Source: Ferrimonas marina
GTDB taxonomy: Bacteria; Pseudomonadota; Gammaproteobacteria; Enterobacterales; Shewanellaceae
Assembly (NCBI RefSeq): GCF_900129905.1
Contig: NZ_FQXG01000002.1
Location: 434,001 to 498,000 of the forward strand
Direction of reading: 5' to 3'
DNA length: 64,000 bases
Of the stretch, positions 17,901 through 27,835 are shown piece by piece. Numbering within the stretch: the stretch's first letter is position 1; every line of letters begins with the position of its first letter. Made by a program: the position numbers and the translations under genes. The notes beneath the pieces were generated by a model. It was not told the origin of the DNA and searched no databases. It was given only the letters and a program-made list of their open reading frames with translations.

Positions 17901-18805
17901 ATGGCGGTGGGGTGGTTGTGGGTTTCCACCTTCATCAGGATGTGTACCGGCTCCTGGTGGTAGCGGTAGGTGCCATCCTGATCGGGGAAGAAGCGGCCGC
18001 CTTCGGAGCCAGTCATCACTGCCGCGTTGTCTTTGTACGCGGACAGGGTCTCTTCCGGGGTCACCTCAAAGGTGTTCTTGATCATCTTGAACAGCGACTT
18101 GGGCTGCTGCTCGCCGTCGATGGTCCAATCAGCGTTGAAGATCTTGTGACGACAGTGCTCGGAGTTCGCCTGGGCGAACATGTACAGCTCGATGTCGTTC
18201 GGGTTGCGACCCAACTTGGTGAAGTTCTCCACCAGGTAATCGATCTCGTCTTCCGCCAGGGCCAGGCCCAGCTTAACGTTGGCCTGGGCCAGGGCGTCAC
18301 GACCGCCACCGAGGATGTCCACACTGGTGAACGGCTTGGGCTCGGAGGCCTCAAACAGCACCTTGGCATCGTCGAAGGTGGGCAGAACCGCCTCCACCAT
18401 GCGATCGTGGATCAGACCCAGCAGCACCTTCTGCTGCTCCTCGCTCAGCTCGCCATCCAGCTTGATGTACCAAGCCAGGCCGCGCTCCAGCCGGATCACC
18501 TCGTTCAGACCACAGTTGTGGGCGATGTCGGTGGCCTTGGAGGCCCAGGGGGAGATGGTGCCAGGACGCGGAACCACCAGCAGCAGCTTGCCTTCCGGTG
18601 CGTGCTCTTCCATACGCGGACCGTAGGTCAGGATCTTGGCCAGTTGATCAGCGTGTTGCTCGGAAAGGGGCGCGGAGAGGTGGGCGAAATGGTAGTGTTC
18701 AGCGTAGAGGTCGGAGACGGGCAGGTTGGCGTCACGGCAAGCTTCTAGTAGCTTAGTAACCCGAAACGCGGACAATGCCGGCGCGCCGCGAAGGATCTCA
18801 ATCAC
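14912..18805 (-). CDS. purL: Phosphoribosylformylglycinamidine synthase
   Basis: PurL makes FGAM from FGAR, glutamine and ATP, the fourth step of purine synthesis. The 1297-residue protein is the large gammaproteobacterial form with all domains in one chain: an N-terminal PurS-like part, two AIR-synthase-type ATP halves (with [14 protein letters not shown] and [11 protein letters not shown]) and a C-terminal class I glutaminase with the nucleophile in GVCNGCQ and the late MPHPERVFR. Translation starts at GTG 18805 (GTGATTGAGATCCTTCGC), as the E. coli MEILRG start requires, with AAGGTGA seven bases upstream. It is divergent from mltF, an arrangement common in the group. Confidence 0.98.
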   Translation of the reverse strand: MIEILRGAPALSAFRVTKLLEACRDANLPVSDLYAEHYHFAHLSAPLSEQHADQLAKILTYGPRMEEHAPEGKLLLVVPRPGTISPWASKATDIAHNCGLNEVIRLERGLAWYIKLDGELSEEQQKVLLGLIHDRMVEAVLPTFDDAKVLFEASEPKPFTSVDILGGGRDALAQANVKLGLALAEDEIDYLVENFTKLGRNPNDIELYMFAQANSEHCRHKIFNADWTIDGEQQPKSLFKMIKNTFEVTPEETLSAYKDNAAVMTGSEGGRFFPDQDGTYRYHQEPVHILMKVETHNHPTAISPYPGAATGSGGEIRDEGATGRGSKPKAGLTGFTVSNLKIPGFEQPWEKEYGKPDRIVTPLDIMVEGPLGGAAFNNEFGRPALNGYFRTYEQEVQSFNGSEVRGYHKPIMLAGGFGNIREDHVQKGEIPVGAKLIVLGGPAMNIGLGGGAASSVASGQSSEDLDFASVQRDNPEIERRCQEVIDRCWQMGDDNPIAFIHDVGAGGLSNAMPELVDDGGRGGRFQLRDVLSDEPGMSPLELWCNESQERYVMAVAPENLATFDAICQRERAPYAVIGEATEERHLTLEDSHFDNTPIDMPMDVLLGKAPKMHRDVKSTECAAPALDMSGVSVQDAIRRVLRLPAVAEKTFLITIGDRSVTGMVARDQMVGPWQVPVANAAVTTATLDSYHGEAMAMGERTPLALINFGASARMAVGEALTNLASAHVGALKHVKLSANWMSAAGHPGEDAGLYEAVKAVGEELCPTLGITIPVGKDSMSMKTAWEQDGEQKAVTAPMSLVITAFGRVEDVRNTVTPQLRNDLGDSELLFIDLGAGQQRLGGSALAQVYNQLGNQAPDVDNAQLLKGFWHAIQQLSAEQKLIAYHDKGDGGLLVTLAEMAFAGKQGIDVDLAGLGDDALALLFNEELGAVVQIRKDDRAEVDAILAANGLTDHCHAIGGLSNEDTVTIRQGDAVLVQESRTELRTIWGETTFQMQSLRDNPECAQEEHAAKQDAEDPGLFTQLTFDPSEDIAAPYIAKGSAPKVAILREQGVNSHVEMAAAFDRAGFEAVDVHMSDILEGRLTLEQFQTLVACGGFSYGDVLGAGEGWAKSILFNPRARDQFQAFFERDNTLSLGVCNGCQMLSNLKEIIPGTEHWPHFVRNRSERFEARFSLVEVQASPSAFLGEMAGSIMPIAVSHGEGRAEFANLDAFKAADASGTVALRYLNHRGQIATAYPANPNGSPAGITGLTTTDGRATIMMPHPERVFRTVSNSWHPDAWGEDSPWMRMFRAARVKLG

Positions 18806-18972
18806 GTCGATTCACCTTGTTCAGTTGGATGCAGGGTTTTTGTATTCAGCCGTTGCCACGCCCAAGCCGTTTCGGCCCGGTCCGGCACGACCGTTTTTTA
18901 AGGTGGCGGTATTATAGGGAAAAGCAGGATGCAACGCACCCTTGTTAAAGGGGGAGTTGAGGGAGGATCAGG

Positions 18973-20397
18973 ATGATCTTGGCCACAACACGAAGAATAT
19001 TCCGTCGTCTGTGCCGCAGCATGCGCGCACCGCTGCTGCTGTGCCTGCCCCTGACCGGCTGCCTTGAGTTTGTTGAGCCGCCCCAAGCCACCACCCCGAG
19101 CCTGCCAAACCCACTGCTGATCGGCACCCTCACCGGCCCTACTACCTACCAAAGCCGAGGCCAGGGCCCGGAAGGGTTCGACTACGAGGTGGCGATGCAG
19201 TTTGGCCAGTATCTCGGGGTGGAAACCGCGGTAGTGCCCTACTCCGACCTGGCCGCCCTGTTTGAGGCGATGGAGAGCGGTGAGATCCACCTGATGGCCG
19301 CGGGATTGAACCGCACCCCGGAGCGGGCCCAGCGCTGGCACTTTGGCCCGCCGCTCTACCAGGTGGAGACCCAGCTGATCTACCGGGTGGGCCAGCGTCG
19401 CCCCAAGGATCTGGCCAGCCTCGATGGCACCTTGCGGGTAGTGAAGGGCTCCAGTCGCACCGAACTGCTGCGTCGGGCCCAGCAAACCCTGCCCAACCTG
19501 CAGTGGCAGGAGACCGACGAGTTCGACGACGCCGAGCTGCTGGCCCAGGTGGCCGAGGGCAGCCTGGATTACACCCTGGTGGATAACCGGGTGCTGGCGC
19601 TGTACCAGCGACGTCATCCGGAGCTGCGTACTGCCTTCAACCTGGGTCAGCCCTTGCCGGTGGCCTGGGCCCTGCCCCATCGCAACGACGGTTTGCTGCT
19701 CAGTGCCCTGCTGGAGTTCTGGGACAGCGAGCTGACCGGCGGTCGGCTGGCGCGGCTGGAGGAGAAATACTTTGGCCACGTCGAGCGGTTTGATTACGTC
19801 GATACCCGGGCCTTCATTCGTGCGGTAGAGAAAACCCTGCCGCGCTACCAGCAGCTGTTCCAGCGCCACGCCGGGGAGCTGGACTGGCGCAAACTGGCGG
19901 CGGTGAGCTACCAGGAGTCTCACTGGGATCCGCTGGCCCGCTCCCCCACCGGGGTACGGGGGATGATGATGCTGACCGAGTCCACTGCCCGGCGGATGGG
20001 GATCCGCAACCGGCTGGATGCCGAGCAGAGCATCCAGGGCGGCAGCGGCTACCTGCAGCAGCTGATCACCCGCCTGCCCCCTAATATCCCGGAGGATGAA
20101 GCGATCTGGTTTGCCCTGGCGGCCTACAACATCGGTTTAGGCCACCTGGAGGACGCCCGGGTGATCACCCAGCGCCATGGCTTCGACCCCAACAGCTGGC
20201 GCGACGTGAAGAAACATCTGCCGCTGCTGCGCCAACGTAAGCACTACGAGCGGACCAAGTACGGCTTCGCCCGGGGGGATGAGGCGGCACACTACGTCGA
20301 GAACATTCGCCGTTACTACGACACCCTGTTGTGGATCGACAGCCAGACGGTGGCGGAGCACAGTGAGGGCGATCCCGAACAGGACAATCGGTTTTAG
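18973..20397 (+). CDS. mltF: Membrane-bound lytic murein transglycosylase F
   Basis: MltF cleaves peptidoglycan glycan strands to give 1,6-anhydro ends, from the inner face of the outer membrane. The 474-residue protein has a lipobox (LPLTGCLEF), a solute-binding-protein type domain (about 45-270) that acts as a regulatory module in this family, and a C-terminal SLT domain with the catalytic glutamate in SYQESHWDPLARSPTG, then GMMMLT and AAYNIGLGH. GGGAGGATCAGG precedes the ATG. The gene is divergent from purL by 167 bases, the same neighbourhood as in other gammaproteobacteria. Confidence 0.96.
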   Translation: MILATTRRIFRRLCRSMRAPLLLCLPLTGCLEFVEPPQATTPSLPNPLLIGTLTGPTTYQSRGQGPEGFDYEVAMQFGQYLGVETAVVPYSDLAALFEAMESGEIHLMAAGLNRTPERAQRWHFGPPLYQVETQLIYRVGQRRPKDLASLDGTLRVVKGSSRTELLRRAQQTLPNLQWQETDEFDDAELLAQVAEGSLDYTLVDNRVLALYQRRHPELRTAFNLGQPLPVAWALPHRNDGLLLSALLEFWDSELTGGRLARLEEKYFGHVERFDYVDTRAFIRAVEKTLPRYQQLFQRHAGELDWRKLAAVSYQESHWDPLARSPTGVRGMMMLTESTARRMGIRNRLDAEQSIQGGSGYLQQLITRLPPNIPEDEAIWFALAAYNIGLGHLEDARVITQRHGFDPNSWRDVKKHLPLLRQRKHYERTKYGFARGDEAAHYVENIRRYYDTLLWIDSQTVAEHSEGDPEQDNRF

Positions 20398-20617
20398 TCC
20401 AACCTCGCACAAGTCGCCTTGTATGCTGGCAGGATCACCTTTTCTTTATCGTTTAATCAGGGGGTTGCGCTTGACAGTGTGATGCCCAGTGGCAAGGATA
20501 AGGGAACGATAAGGAGGCGGGGGTCATCTTGTTGTCACATCGAGGACACGAGACCGTCATCCAAGATCCGCACTCTCGTTTGAGAGCACTTTTAACAACC
20601 AACCAAGGAGGTTAGCC

Positions 20618-21252
<635 letters not shown>

Positions 21253-21330
21253 TCACCCCGTGGTCATCGTTGCTGTTGCTAATGACAAAACCGCGCCATT
21301 GTAGCGGCCTGTGAGCCAATTGCCAGCCCA

Positions 21331-22236
21331 CTACTGGGCCAGCCACTCCCGGTGCAGCTGGTCGCTGTCGCCCAGGTAATCCAGCAACCAGTTGAGCAGG
21401 GCATTGTCGCCATCCTCCTTGCGCCAGGCCAGGCAGCAGGGGCTGGGCCGCAGGCCCTGGTCAAAACGACGCTCCACCAGCCGGCCCCCAGCCAGCAGCG
21501 GACGGGCCAGGTGGCGGGGCATGTAGCCGATCCCCAGTCCATCCAGCAGACAGGCGCTGGCATTCTTCCAGTCTGGCACCAGGATCCGCCGCTGGTTATC
21601 CAGCAGCCAGCTGGTGCGCTTGGGCAGGGTGCGGGCGGTATCCTCCAGGCCAATCACCGGGTAGCGGGCCAACTCAGCCTCGGTCAGTTCAGTCAACGCC
21701 GTTACCGGATGCGCCGGCGCCATCACCAAGGCCCAATCCAGACTGCCCATCTCCCGCAGGCCAAAGTCGCCCCCCACCGGGATAGCGGTGGTGGCGCCAA
21801 TGGCGATGTCGGCCCGGCCATCCGACAGGGCATCCCAGACGCCGTTAAACACCTCCATGGAGATCACCAATTCGGCATCATCGAAGGCGGTGTAGAAGTC
21901 GTGCACCAGGGCAGTGACCCGGTCCGCCTTAACGATATTGTCCAGCGCCAGGTTGAGGCTGCGCTGCCAGCCATTGGCCACCCGTTGGGTATGGCGGCGC
22001 ACCTGCTCCAGCTCCCGCAGCCACTGCCGTACCTGGGTTAGGAAGTGCTCACCGGCGGGGGTCAGCACCACCTGGCGGGCCTGACGCTCGAACAGCACCA
22101 CCCCCAGCTCCTGCTCCACCTGGCGCACGCCGTAACTGATGGCAGAGGGAACCTTATGCAGCTGCGCTGCCGCCGCGCTGAAGCTGCCCAGGCGGGCAAC
22201 GGTGTCGAGCATCACCAGGGTTGATTGAGCAAACAT
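21331..22236 (-). CDS. punR: LysR-type regulator PunR
   Basis: This LysR regulator of 301 residues begins at the ATG MFAQSTLVMLDTVARLGSFSAAA. The helix-turn-helix (about 18-40, with KVPSAISYGVRQVEQELG) is close to that of E. coli PunR (YdhB). It is divergent from a PunC-type transporter, the same pair as in E. coli, where PunR activates punC in response to purine nucleosides. An in-frame TTG at 22248 is a less likely start. The intergenic region has an imperfect repeat, TTTCAAATTTTTTGATA, that may be its site. Confidence 0.85.
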   Translation of the reverse strand: MFAQSTLVMLDTVARLGSFSAAAAQLHKVPSAISYGVRQVEQELGVVLFERQARQVVLTPAGEHFLTQVRQWLRELEQVRRHTQRVANGWQRSLNLALDNIVKADRVTALVHDFYTAFDDAELVISMEVFNGVWDALSDGRADIAIGATTAIPVGGDFGLREMGSLDWALVMAPAHPVTALTELTEAELARYPVIGLEDTARTLPKRTSWLLDNQRRILVPDWKNASACLLDGLGIGYMPRHLARPLLAGGRLVERRFDQGLRPSPCCLAWRKEDGDNALLNWLLDYLGDSDQLHREWLAQ

Positions 22237-22360
22237 GTTAGCTTTCAAATTTTTTGATAGGTTGAGCCAAAATATAGCGTTTAACAGCCAGCTTTTCAGC
22301 CTTTAGACTCTGCCAGCGTTTTGAAATCAGCCCAATGGGCCTGACAAAAGAGTTCACACC

Positions 22361-23548
22361 ATGAAAGTATCCAAACTGGAGCTGGTCTACCTGGCTGGCC
22401 TGTCCATGCTCGGCTTTATCGCCACCGACATGTACCTGCCGGTATTCAAAGAGATGGAAGCCTTCTACCAGACCGGGCCGGAATCCATCGCCCTGTCACT
22501 GTCGCTGTTCCTGGCGGGCCTGGCCGGTGGTCAGCTGCTGTGGGGCATGGCTTCCGACCGCTTCGGCCGCCGCAACACCCTGCTGGCCGGCCTGGTGATC
22601 TACACCCTGGCCTCCGCCGCCCTGGCCTTCAGCACCGAGATCTGGCAGCTGCTGACCCTGCGCTTTGTTCAGGCCATCGGCGTCTGTGCCCCGGCAGTGA
22701 TCTGGCAGGCGATGGTGATCGATCGCTACCCCGGTGAAAAGGGCCAGCAGATCTTTGCCACCATCATGCCGCTGGTAGCACTGTCTCCGGCGCTGGCACC
22801 CCAGCTGGGCGTTGGCCTGTCGCTGATGCTGGGCTGGCAAAGTATCTTTGTTGCCCTGACCGTACTGGGCCTGGCCCTGGTGGCCATGACCCTGCGTTTC
22901 CCCAACCAGGTACCGGCCCGCTCCGGCCGCTCAGTGTGGGGCGATGTCCGTGCCCTGCTGGGCTCCCGGGTGTTCATCGGCAATGTCACCATCTTTGGTG
23001 CCGCCTCCGCCGCCTTCTTCGCCTACCTCACCGGCATGCCGGAGATCATGGCGAGCATGGGCTACGACGCCAAGGCGATCGGCCTCTCCTTCGTGCCCCA
23101 GACCATCGCCTTCATGCTGGGCGGCTACCTGGGCAAACGCAGTGTCGCCCGCTGGGGTGACAGCAAGGTACTCAAGGGCCTGCTGGCGCTGTTCGCCGTA
23201 ACCGCCGCCACCCTGACCCTGGTGGCTCAACTGCCGCTGACCCAGATCTGGGCGCTGCTGCTGCCATTCTGCTTCCTGGCCGTGGCCAACGGTGCGATCT
23301 ACCCCATCGTGGTCAACCGTGCCCTGTCCAGCGCACCGGAGTGTGCCGCTACCGCGGCGGGCCTGCAGAACAGCCTGCAGATCGCCATCAGCTTTGGCGC
23401 CAGCGCCATCGTTGCCGCCCAGGCCAGTCGTGCCCTGCCGATCACCGGCCTGGTGATTGGCGCCGCCGCCGCCCTGGTGCTGGCCGGCTACGCCCTGTCC
23501 CGCTCCGGCAACGGCTCAATGGCCGCGGCCAGCCAAAGCGCGGCCTAA
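22361..23548 (+). CDS. punC: MFS transporter PunC (purine nucleoside uptake)
   Basis: This is a 12-helix major facilitator of 395 residues of the Bcr/CflA-like branch. LAGLSMLGFIATDMYLPVF at the N-terminus and RFVQAIGVCAPAVIWQAMV are very close to E. coli PunC (YdhC), which imports purine nucleosides and was once taken for a drug exporter. The motif GMASDRFGRRNTLL between helices 2 and 3 is the usual MFS loop. It lies opposite the punR gene and is followed by a strong terminator. AAAAGAG precedes the ATG. Confidence 0.85.
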   Translation: MKVSKLELVYLAGLSMLGFIATDMYLPVFKEMEAFYQTGPESIALSLSLFLAGLAGGQLLWGMASDRFGRRNTLLAGLVIYTLASAALAFSTEIWQLLTLRFVQAIGVCAPAVIWQAMVIDRYPGEKGQQIFATIMPLVALSPALAPQLGVGLSLMLGWQSIFVALTVLGLALVAMTLRFPNQVPARSGRSVWGDVRALLGSRVFIGNVTIFGAASAAFFAYLTGMPEIMASMGYDAKAIGLSFVPQTIAFMLGGYLGKRSVARWGDSKVLKGLLALFAVTAATLTLVAQLPLTQIWALLLPFCFLAVANGAIYPIVVNRALSSAPECAATAAGLQNSLQIAISFGASAIVAAQASRALPITGLVIGAAAALVLAGYALSRSGNGSMAAASQSAA

Positions 23549-23570
23549 GCGCGTCCGCTCAACCCACAGC

Positions 23571-23603
23571 AAAACGCCATCGGCTCTCACCGATGGCGTT
23601 TTT
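23571..23603. terminator. Bidirectional terminator after punC
   Basis: AAAACGCCATCGG and its complement enclose a 6-base loop, followed by T5. It serves punC and the convergent outer-membrane protein gene. Confidence 0.85.
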
Positions 23604-23625
23604 GTTGGCCTGGGGAAAATCGTTA

Positions 23626-24165
23626 TCAGAAACGGTAATCCAGGGCGATGCCCACCCGCTGGCTGTCTTCCACGGTCAGGCCACGCTCTTCGTAGTCCAT
23701 ATCCAGGTATTGGTAGCGCAACTCGGCACTCCAGTTGTCGGTAAAGCGGTACTGCATCCCCGCCTGGCCACCCCAGGTGAAGTCGTTGCTGTTCTTACCC
23801 TGCAGCTTGTTGCCAACGCCGCCCATGGACACCCCAGCAAACGCCTGCAGACGGCCATCGTGGGTCAGCGGGATCAGGTAGTCATAAGAGGCCAGGAACA
23901 GGTGCTGCTCGTGCTTGTAGCGACTATCGTCCCGATCAAACTTGTCCTCTTTGTAGGAGTAGCTGCCCATCAGGCGGTGATGGTCATTGAGTACCGCGCC
24001 CAGACGCAACTCGTAATAGAGATCGTCGCTGTCTTTGCGGATGTCCCCTTTGATGGTGTCCTGCTGATAGCCGATGCCACCACCGACAAAGTAATCCACG
24101 TCCATGGCAGCGGCGGGCAGGCTAATCAGGCCGGTTACGAGCACAGCAGTTAGGGTCTTTTTCAT
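23626..24165 (-). CDS. Small outer-membrane beta-barrel protein
   Basis: A 179-residue protein starts with MKKTLTAVLVTGLISLPAAAMD, a signal peptide cleaved after AAA. The mature part alternates polar and hydrophobic residues in eight or so strands (YFVGGGIGYQQD, YYELRLGAVLN, HRLMGSYSYKED, LFLASYDYLIPL and others) and ends GIALDYRF with terminal Phe, the mark of BAM substrates. This is the outer-membrane beta-barrel (OmpX/OmpW-like, PF13505) plan; ligand or role is not evident. Of three adjacent ATGs the third (24165) has AGGAG at six bases. Confidence 0.85.
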   Translation of the reverse strand: MKKTLTAVLVTGLISLPAAAMDVDYFVGGGIGYQQDTIKGDIRKDSDDLYYELRLGAVLNDHHRLMGSYSYKEDKFDRDDSRYKHEQHLFLASYDYLIPLTHDGRLQAFAGVSMGGVGNKLQGKNSNDFTWGGQAGMQYRFTDNWSAELRYQYLDMDYEERGLTVEDSQRVGIALDYRF

Positions 24166-24398
24166 CATCATCTCCTATACATCAGTAAGTTACAGCTTCA
24201 CCTTACGACGCACTTGCTGAACGTTTTCTGTACTAATCCGGCCGGTTTAGAGTGCTGACTCCAGGGTTCAGACTCGGTTGAGATTGGGTTTGGAACGAAT
24301 TCAGTTATCCAGAAAGGCCGGCCTTTTAGGCAGAGATTTCCGAGCTATCCACCGCTTTATGCCCCTGCCCTGCTGTTGGTGATCGAAGGATTGACCGA
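24166..24398. other. Intergenic region between outer-membrane protein and TetR genes
   Basis: No gene is seen. It includes a perfect palindrome AAAGGCCGGCCTTT near 24315 and presumably the outer-membrane protein promoter. Confidence 0.4.
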
Positions 24399-24418
24399 GG
24401 TAGAGCGATTGATCTACC
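24399..24418 (+). promoter_or_regulatory. TetR-type operator, copy 1
   Basis: GGTAGA-N8-TCTACC is a perfect inverted repeat of 6+6 bases. It stands 51 bases before the regulator start codon. Confidence 0.65.
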
Positions 24419-24423
24419 ATCCA

Positions 24424-24443
24424 CGTAGAACGAACACTCTACC
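24424..24443 (+). promoter_or_regulatory. TetR-type operator, copy 2
   Basis: CGTAGA-N8-TCTACC repeats the first operator 25 bases downstream; both copies share TAGA(G/A)CGA in the left half. Confidence 0.65.
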
Positions 24444-24468
24444 ACCCCCAGATGCAGCAGGAATCCCT

Positions 24469-25011
24469 ATGACCGAGTCACCGGTACCCTCCACCAAAGT
24501 GGCGATCGCCGCCCGGTTGGAGCAGGCCTTCAGTGAGCAGGGCTTTGCCGAGCCCGGTGTGGCCCAGCTGAAAACCATCAGCCAGGTCAGCCTGCGTACC
24601 CTCTATAAGCACTACCCTTCCAAGGAAGCGATGGTGATTGGTGCGCTGGAGCACCGCCATCAACGCTACAGCACCCTGTTGCAGGGCACCGAGTCGATGA
24701 CACCCAGTGAGGCGGTGAATGCGCTGTTTGATCGGCTGGCGGATTGGATGCGTGATGAGGCGCCCCACGGCTGCCTCTCGGTCAACGCCCTGGCAGCCTT
24801 TCCCGACAGCGCAGCAATACGAGACGCCGTCAATGGCCACAAGCAGGCGGTTCGTCAGCAGTTGGGACGATTGAGCGGACGACCCGATCTGGCCACCGCC
24901 TTGTTCTTGTTGCACGAAGGGGCCTCCAGCAGTTGGCCCCTATTGGCCGATGCCGCCATTGACGCCGCTCGCCAATCCGCACTCACCCTGATTTTGGAAA
25001 CCCAAGCATGA
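24469..25011 (+). CDS. TetR-family regulator
   Basis: This is a 180-residue TetR repressor. The N-terminal helix-turn-helix is degenerate in the middle but shows LKTISQVSLRTLYKHYPSKEAMV, and the C-terminal part has the GCLSVNALAAFPDSAAIRDAV stretch seen in the branch that controls oxidoreductases. I chose ATG 24469 (AGGA six bases upstream) rather than the GTG/ATG region further up, which runs through two operator-like repeats. The stop codon overlaps the start of the ADH gene (ATGA), so the two are coupled. Autorepression through the upstream repeats is likely; the inducer is unknown. Confidence 0.9.
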   Translation: MTESPVPSTKVAIAARLEQAFSEQGFAEPGVAQLKTISQVSLRTLYKHYPSKEAMVIGALEHRHQRYSTLLQGTESMTPSEAVNALFDRLADWMRDEAPHGCLSVNALAAFPDSAAIRDAVNGHKQAVRQQLGRLSGRPDLATALFLLHEGASSSWPLLADAAIDAARQSALTLILETQA

Positions 25012-26084
25012 GCCAAGACAAAACCCAAGCGACCCCTACCCTGCCAGCGCGAATGAGCGGGGTGGTGCTCACCGGTCACGGCGGCCCCGAGGTGCTGGTG
25101 CACCGCAACGACCTGCCCACCCCCCAGGCCGGCCCCGGCGAGGTGGTGATCAAGGTGGCAGCGGCGGCGGTGAACAACACCGACATCAACACCCGCCTGG
25201 CCTGGTACTCCAAGTCCGACGGCGACAGTGCCGATGCCAGTTGGAGTGGTGAGGCACTGACCTTTCCCCGTATCCAGGGGGCCGACGTTTGCGGCACCAT
25301 CGTCGCAGTGGGTGATGGAGTCGACCCGGCCCGCCTGGGCCAACGGGTACTGGTGGAGCCCTGCCTGCAAGAGGTGGCCGGCCAGGCCCTGGCCACCCCC
25401 TGGTACTTCGGCTCCGAGTGCGATGGCGGCTTTGCCGAATACACCAAGGTCGCGGCCCGTCACGCCCACGGCATTGACAGCGCCCTCACTGACGTGGAGC
25501 TGGCCTCCTTCCCCTGCTCCTACTCCACCGCAGAGAACATGCTGACCAAGGCTCAGGTTGGTGCCGAAGATATCGTGCTGGTCACCGGTGCCTCCGGCGG
25601 GGTGGGTTCTGCCGCCGTGCAGCTGGCCAAGGCCCGGGGAGCACAAGTGATCGCCGTCACCAGCCCCAGTAAAGCGGCCGAGCTCAAGGCCCTGGGCGCC
25701 AGCCAGACCTTGGGACGAGACGACGACCTGGTGGCCACCCTGGGCCATAACAGCGTCACCGTGGTGATCGATCTGGTGGCGGGACCGGCCTGGCCGAAAC
25801 TGCTGGAGGTGCTCAAGCCCCAGGGCCGCTACGCAGTCGCTGGCGCCATCGCCGGCCCGATAGTGGAGCTGGACGTGCGTACCCTCTACCTGAAGGACTT
25901 AAGCTTCTTCGGCTGCACCGTGCTGCAGCCCGAGGTGTTTGCCAACCTGGTGGGTCGCATTGAGCGCGGCGAGATCCGCCCGTTGGTGGCGGACACCCTG
26001 CCGCTGACGCAGATCGCCGAGGCACAGGAGCGGTTCCAGCAGAAACGCCACACCGGCAAGATCGTGCTCGAGGTCGCGCGCTAA
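25008..26084 (+). CDS. Medium-chain alcohol dehydrogenase/quinone-reductase family oxidoreductase
   Basis: This is a 358-residue MDR-superfamily enzyme. The GroES-like part (about 20-140) holds NNTDINTRLAWY and GADVCGTIVAVG; the Rossmann part holds VTGASGGVGSAAVQLAKARGA (about 190-210), an AXXGXXG-type NADP site. The zinc ligands of classical ADHs are not all evident, so it may be a zinc-free quinone-oxidoreductase type. It is coupled to the TetR gene, which should control it, and is followed by a terminator. A role in aldehyde or quinone detoxification is likely by family but unproven. Confidence 0.88.
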   Translation: MSQDKTQATPTLPARMSGVVLTGHGGPEVLVHRNDLPTPQAGPGEVVIKVAAAAVNNTDINTRLAWYSKSDGDSADASWSGEALTFPRIQGADVCGTIVAVGDGVDPARLGQRVLVEPCLQEVAGQALATPWYFGSECDGGFAEYTKVAARHAHGIDSALTDVELASFPCSYSTAENMLTKAQVGAEDIVLVTGASGGVGSAAVQLAKARGAQVIAVTSPSKAAELKALGASQTLGRDDDLVATLGHNSVTVVIDLVAGPAWPKLLEVLKPQGRYAVAGAIAGPIVELDVRTLYLKDLSFFGCTVLQPEVFANLVGRIERGEIRPLVADTLPLTQIAEAQERFQQKRHTGKIVLEVAR

Positions 26085-26109
26085 GCTGGCCTGTCACGAC
26101 CAGTTGCAG

Positions 26110-26141
26110 GGCTCAGCGGCCAATCACCGCTGAGCCTTTTT
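26110..26141 (+). terminator. Terminator of the TetR-ADH operon
   Basis: GGCTCAGCGG and its exact complement enclose a 7-base loop, followed by TTTTT. Confidence 0.85.
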
Positions 26142-26256
26142 CTACGCCCGCCATTATTCCAGGTCACAAAACAGCGGTGTTGCCACAGGGTGTCGCAAAA
26201 TGACCGCCCAATCCCCCTTAGCTCCTACCTATACTGCCGCCGCACCAAGGTAGGAG

Positions 26257-27198
26257 ATGAGAGTGAAACTGACCAGCATGTTTTTCGCAGCTGCCATGCT
26301 GCCCGCCACTTTGTGGGCAGCCCCTGCACCCAGCCAGCAATGTCCAGACAAGGGAGCCTATGTTCAGGTGCTGGGGGCCGGGGGACCGGAGCTGACCACC
26401 GGCCTGGCTTCCACCAGCTACCTGATTTGGCAGGATGGTAAGGCTCGAGTGCTGATCGACGCCGGCGCCGGTACCGCGATGAACTTCAAGCAAGCAGGGG
26501 CGCAGATGGCCGATCTGGACGCCATCCTGATCTCCCACATGCACGTTGACCACGTCGCCGATCTCATCAGCCTGCTCAAGGCCAGTTACTTTGACGGCCG
26601 TGAGGTGCCATTGCCCATCTATGGACCAACCGGCAACCAGCTCACCCCAGGGATGACGGACTACATGCAGCGCCTGCTGGGTTTGGAAGGACTTTATCCC
26701 TATCTCAACAACTTCCTCGCCGAGGCACCGGATCCCAGCTTTAGCAAGGCCAGCTATCGCTGGGTGCCACGGGACATTCAGCCCAGTGAAACCCCGACAA
26801 GCTTTGCCTTGGGCGATCTGAGGTTTGCCAGCGCTGACGCCAAGCACGGTGGCGTCCCGGCCCTGGCCTGGTCCGTTACCCTGGAAGACAAAACCCTGTT
26901 TGTCACCGGCGACAGCAGCGGCCCGGGTTACCTCAAGGCGATGGCGGATGAGGCGGATATCATCATCGCCCACAATGCCCTACCGCAAAGCTACAGTGGC
27001 CCGGTGGAGCGCCTGCACATGAAGCCCGATGCCATCGCTACGATCGTCGGCCAATCTAAAGCCAGCACCCTGGTGCTCAGTCACTTTCTGGATCGCACCG
27101 CCACCTCGAGCGTTCAACAAGAGACTCAAGTCGTACTAGCGGCAAGCTTCAAAGACGAGATTGCCTTTGCCCAAGACTTCGATTGTTACCCGCTCTGA
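26257..27198 (+). CDS. Secreted metallo-beta-lactamase-fold hydrolase
   Basis: This 313-residue protein has a signal peptide (to about LWAAPA) and a metallo-beta-lactamase fold with the metal motif HMHVDHVAD at about residue 95, an upstream ASTSYLIWQDGKARVLIDAGAG, and late GDSSGPG and SHFLDR motifs for the other metal ligands. It resembles ribonuclease Z/arylsulfatase-like MBL enzymes in layout but, being secreted, more likely cleaves a small ester or phosphoester. The ATG at 26257 touches TAGGAG; a GTG two codons on has better spacing and may be the true start. It stands alone between two terminators. Confidence 0.88.
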   Translation: MRVKLTSMFFAAAMLPATLWAAPAPSQQCPDKGAYVQVLGAGGPELTTGLASTSYLIWQDGKARVLIDAGAGTAMNFKQAGAQMADLDAILISHMHVDHVADLISLLKASYFDGREVPLPIYGPTGNQLTPGMTDYMQRLLGLEGLYPYLNNFLAEAPDPSFSKASYRWVPRDIQPSETPTSFALGDLRFASADAKHGGVPALAWSVTLEDKTLFVTGDSSGPGYLKAMADEADIIIAHNALPQSYSGPVERLHMKPDAIATIVGQSKASTLVLSHFLDRTATSSVQQETQVVLAASFKDEIAFAQDFDCYPL

Positions 27199-27215
27199 CA
27201 ACGAGGCAAAAGCAA

Positions 27216-27243
27216 GAAACGCCACCCCTTTGGGTGGCGTTTC
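27216..27243. terminator. Bidirectional terminator
   Basis: GAAACGCCACCC-CTTT-GGGTGGCGTTTC lies between the MBL gene and the convergent small lipoprotein gene. Confidence 0.85.
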
Positions 27244-27264
27244 TGTTCGCTGTCTTTCGTTGGC

Positions 27265-27612
27265 TCAGGGGCGCTTCTCCGCTACCACATCCCCCTCAAC
27301 CACATAGGCTTCAGAGCCAAACAGGAACGGAATGTAGAAGGTTTCCCGCTTGATGGTGGCGTTCTCCAGCGCTACCCCATTGGGCACCGACTCAATGGTG
27401 TTGTCGATCGCCTCCTCCATGTTGGGGAAGCCGGTGGGGATAAAGCTGATGATGTAGGAGCGATCCTCGCCGGCCACCCGCTCCACTCGCTCGTATTTGT
27501 CTGGGGCATCCACATCGATGTTCTTGGTGGTGACGTAGGTGAGGTCCGCTACCCGGACTGAACAACCCGTGGCCAGCAGGGCCGCCAACAGGGCGGCAGC
27601 AATTGTGCGCAT
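27265..27612 (-). CDS. Small lipoprotein of unknown function
   Basis: This is a 115-residue lipoprotein with lipobox ALLATGCSVRV. The mature part is mixed and holds the stretch ADLTYVTTKNID, then IISFIPTGFPNMEEAIDNTIESVPNG and a C-terminal TIKRETFYIPFLFGSEAYVVEG. Proteins of this outline occur in many Alteromonadales and Vibrio; I cannot name a function. The ATG at 27612 has AAGGA eight bases upstream, with a GTG just before as an alternative. It is a single gene; no regulatory site is seen. Confidence 0.85.
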   Translation of the reverse strand: MRTIAAALLAALLATGCSVRVADLTYVTTKNIDVDAPDKYERVERVAGEDRSYIISFIPTGFPNMEEAIDNTIESVPNGVALENATIKRETFYIPFLFGSEAYVVEGDVVAEKRP

Positions 27613-27782
27613 CACAATGTTCCTTGGTTAATGTGCTGATGAACTCCTGGCTTTGGCGCCAGGGCTGACCTTCATGGCCAGATGCTGGTCACTTTATTCA
27701 TACACCATACGCTTTAAAAGGTTTGCTTAAGCCTGCCTCACCGGCAGTTCAGCTTTTGTTCAACCTATTGGTTAGGGGCAAT

Positions 27783-27810
27783 AAAAACGCCGTGACAAGC
27801 ACGGCGTTTT
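27783..27810. terminator. Terminator after hcr
   Basis: AAAACGCCGTG-ACAAG-CACGGCGTTTT, with T-rich flanks on both strands, lies 26 bases beyond the hcr stop. Confidence 0.85.
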
Positions 27811-27835
27811 GCAGTCGAAAGGGGGGTGGATTGAT

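Noticed and set aside
15332-18748. A long open frame of over 1100 codons opposite purL
   Set aside because: It mirrors the strong third-position GC bias of purL; the translation is low-complexity and shows no domain.
18806-18972. A PurR box ahead of purL
   Set aside because: The only candidate (ACGCCCAAGCCGTTTC near 18860) lacks the central ACG-CGT symmetry of the PurR operator.
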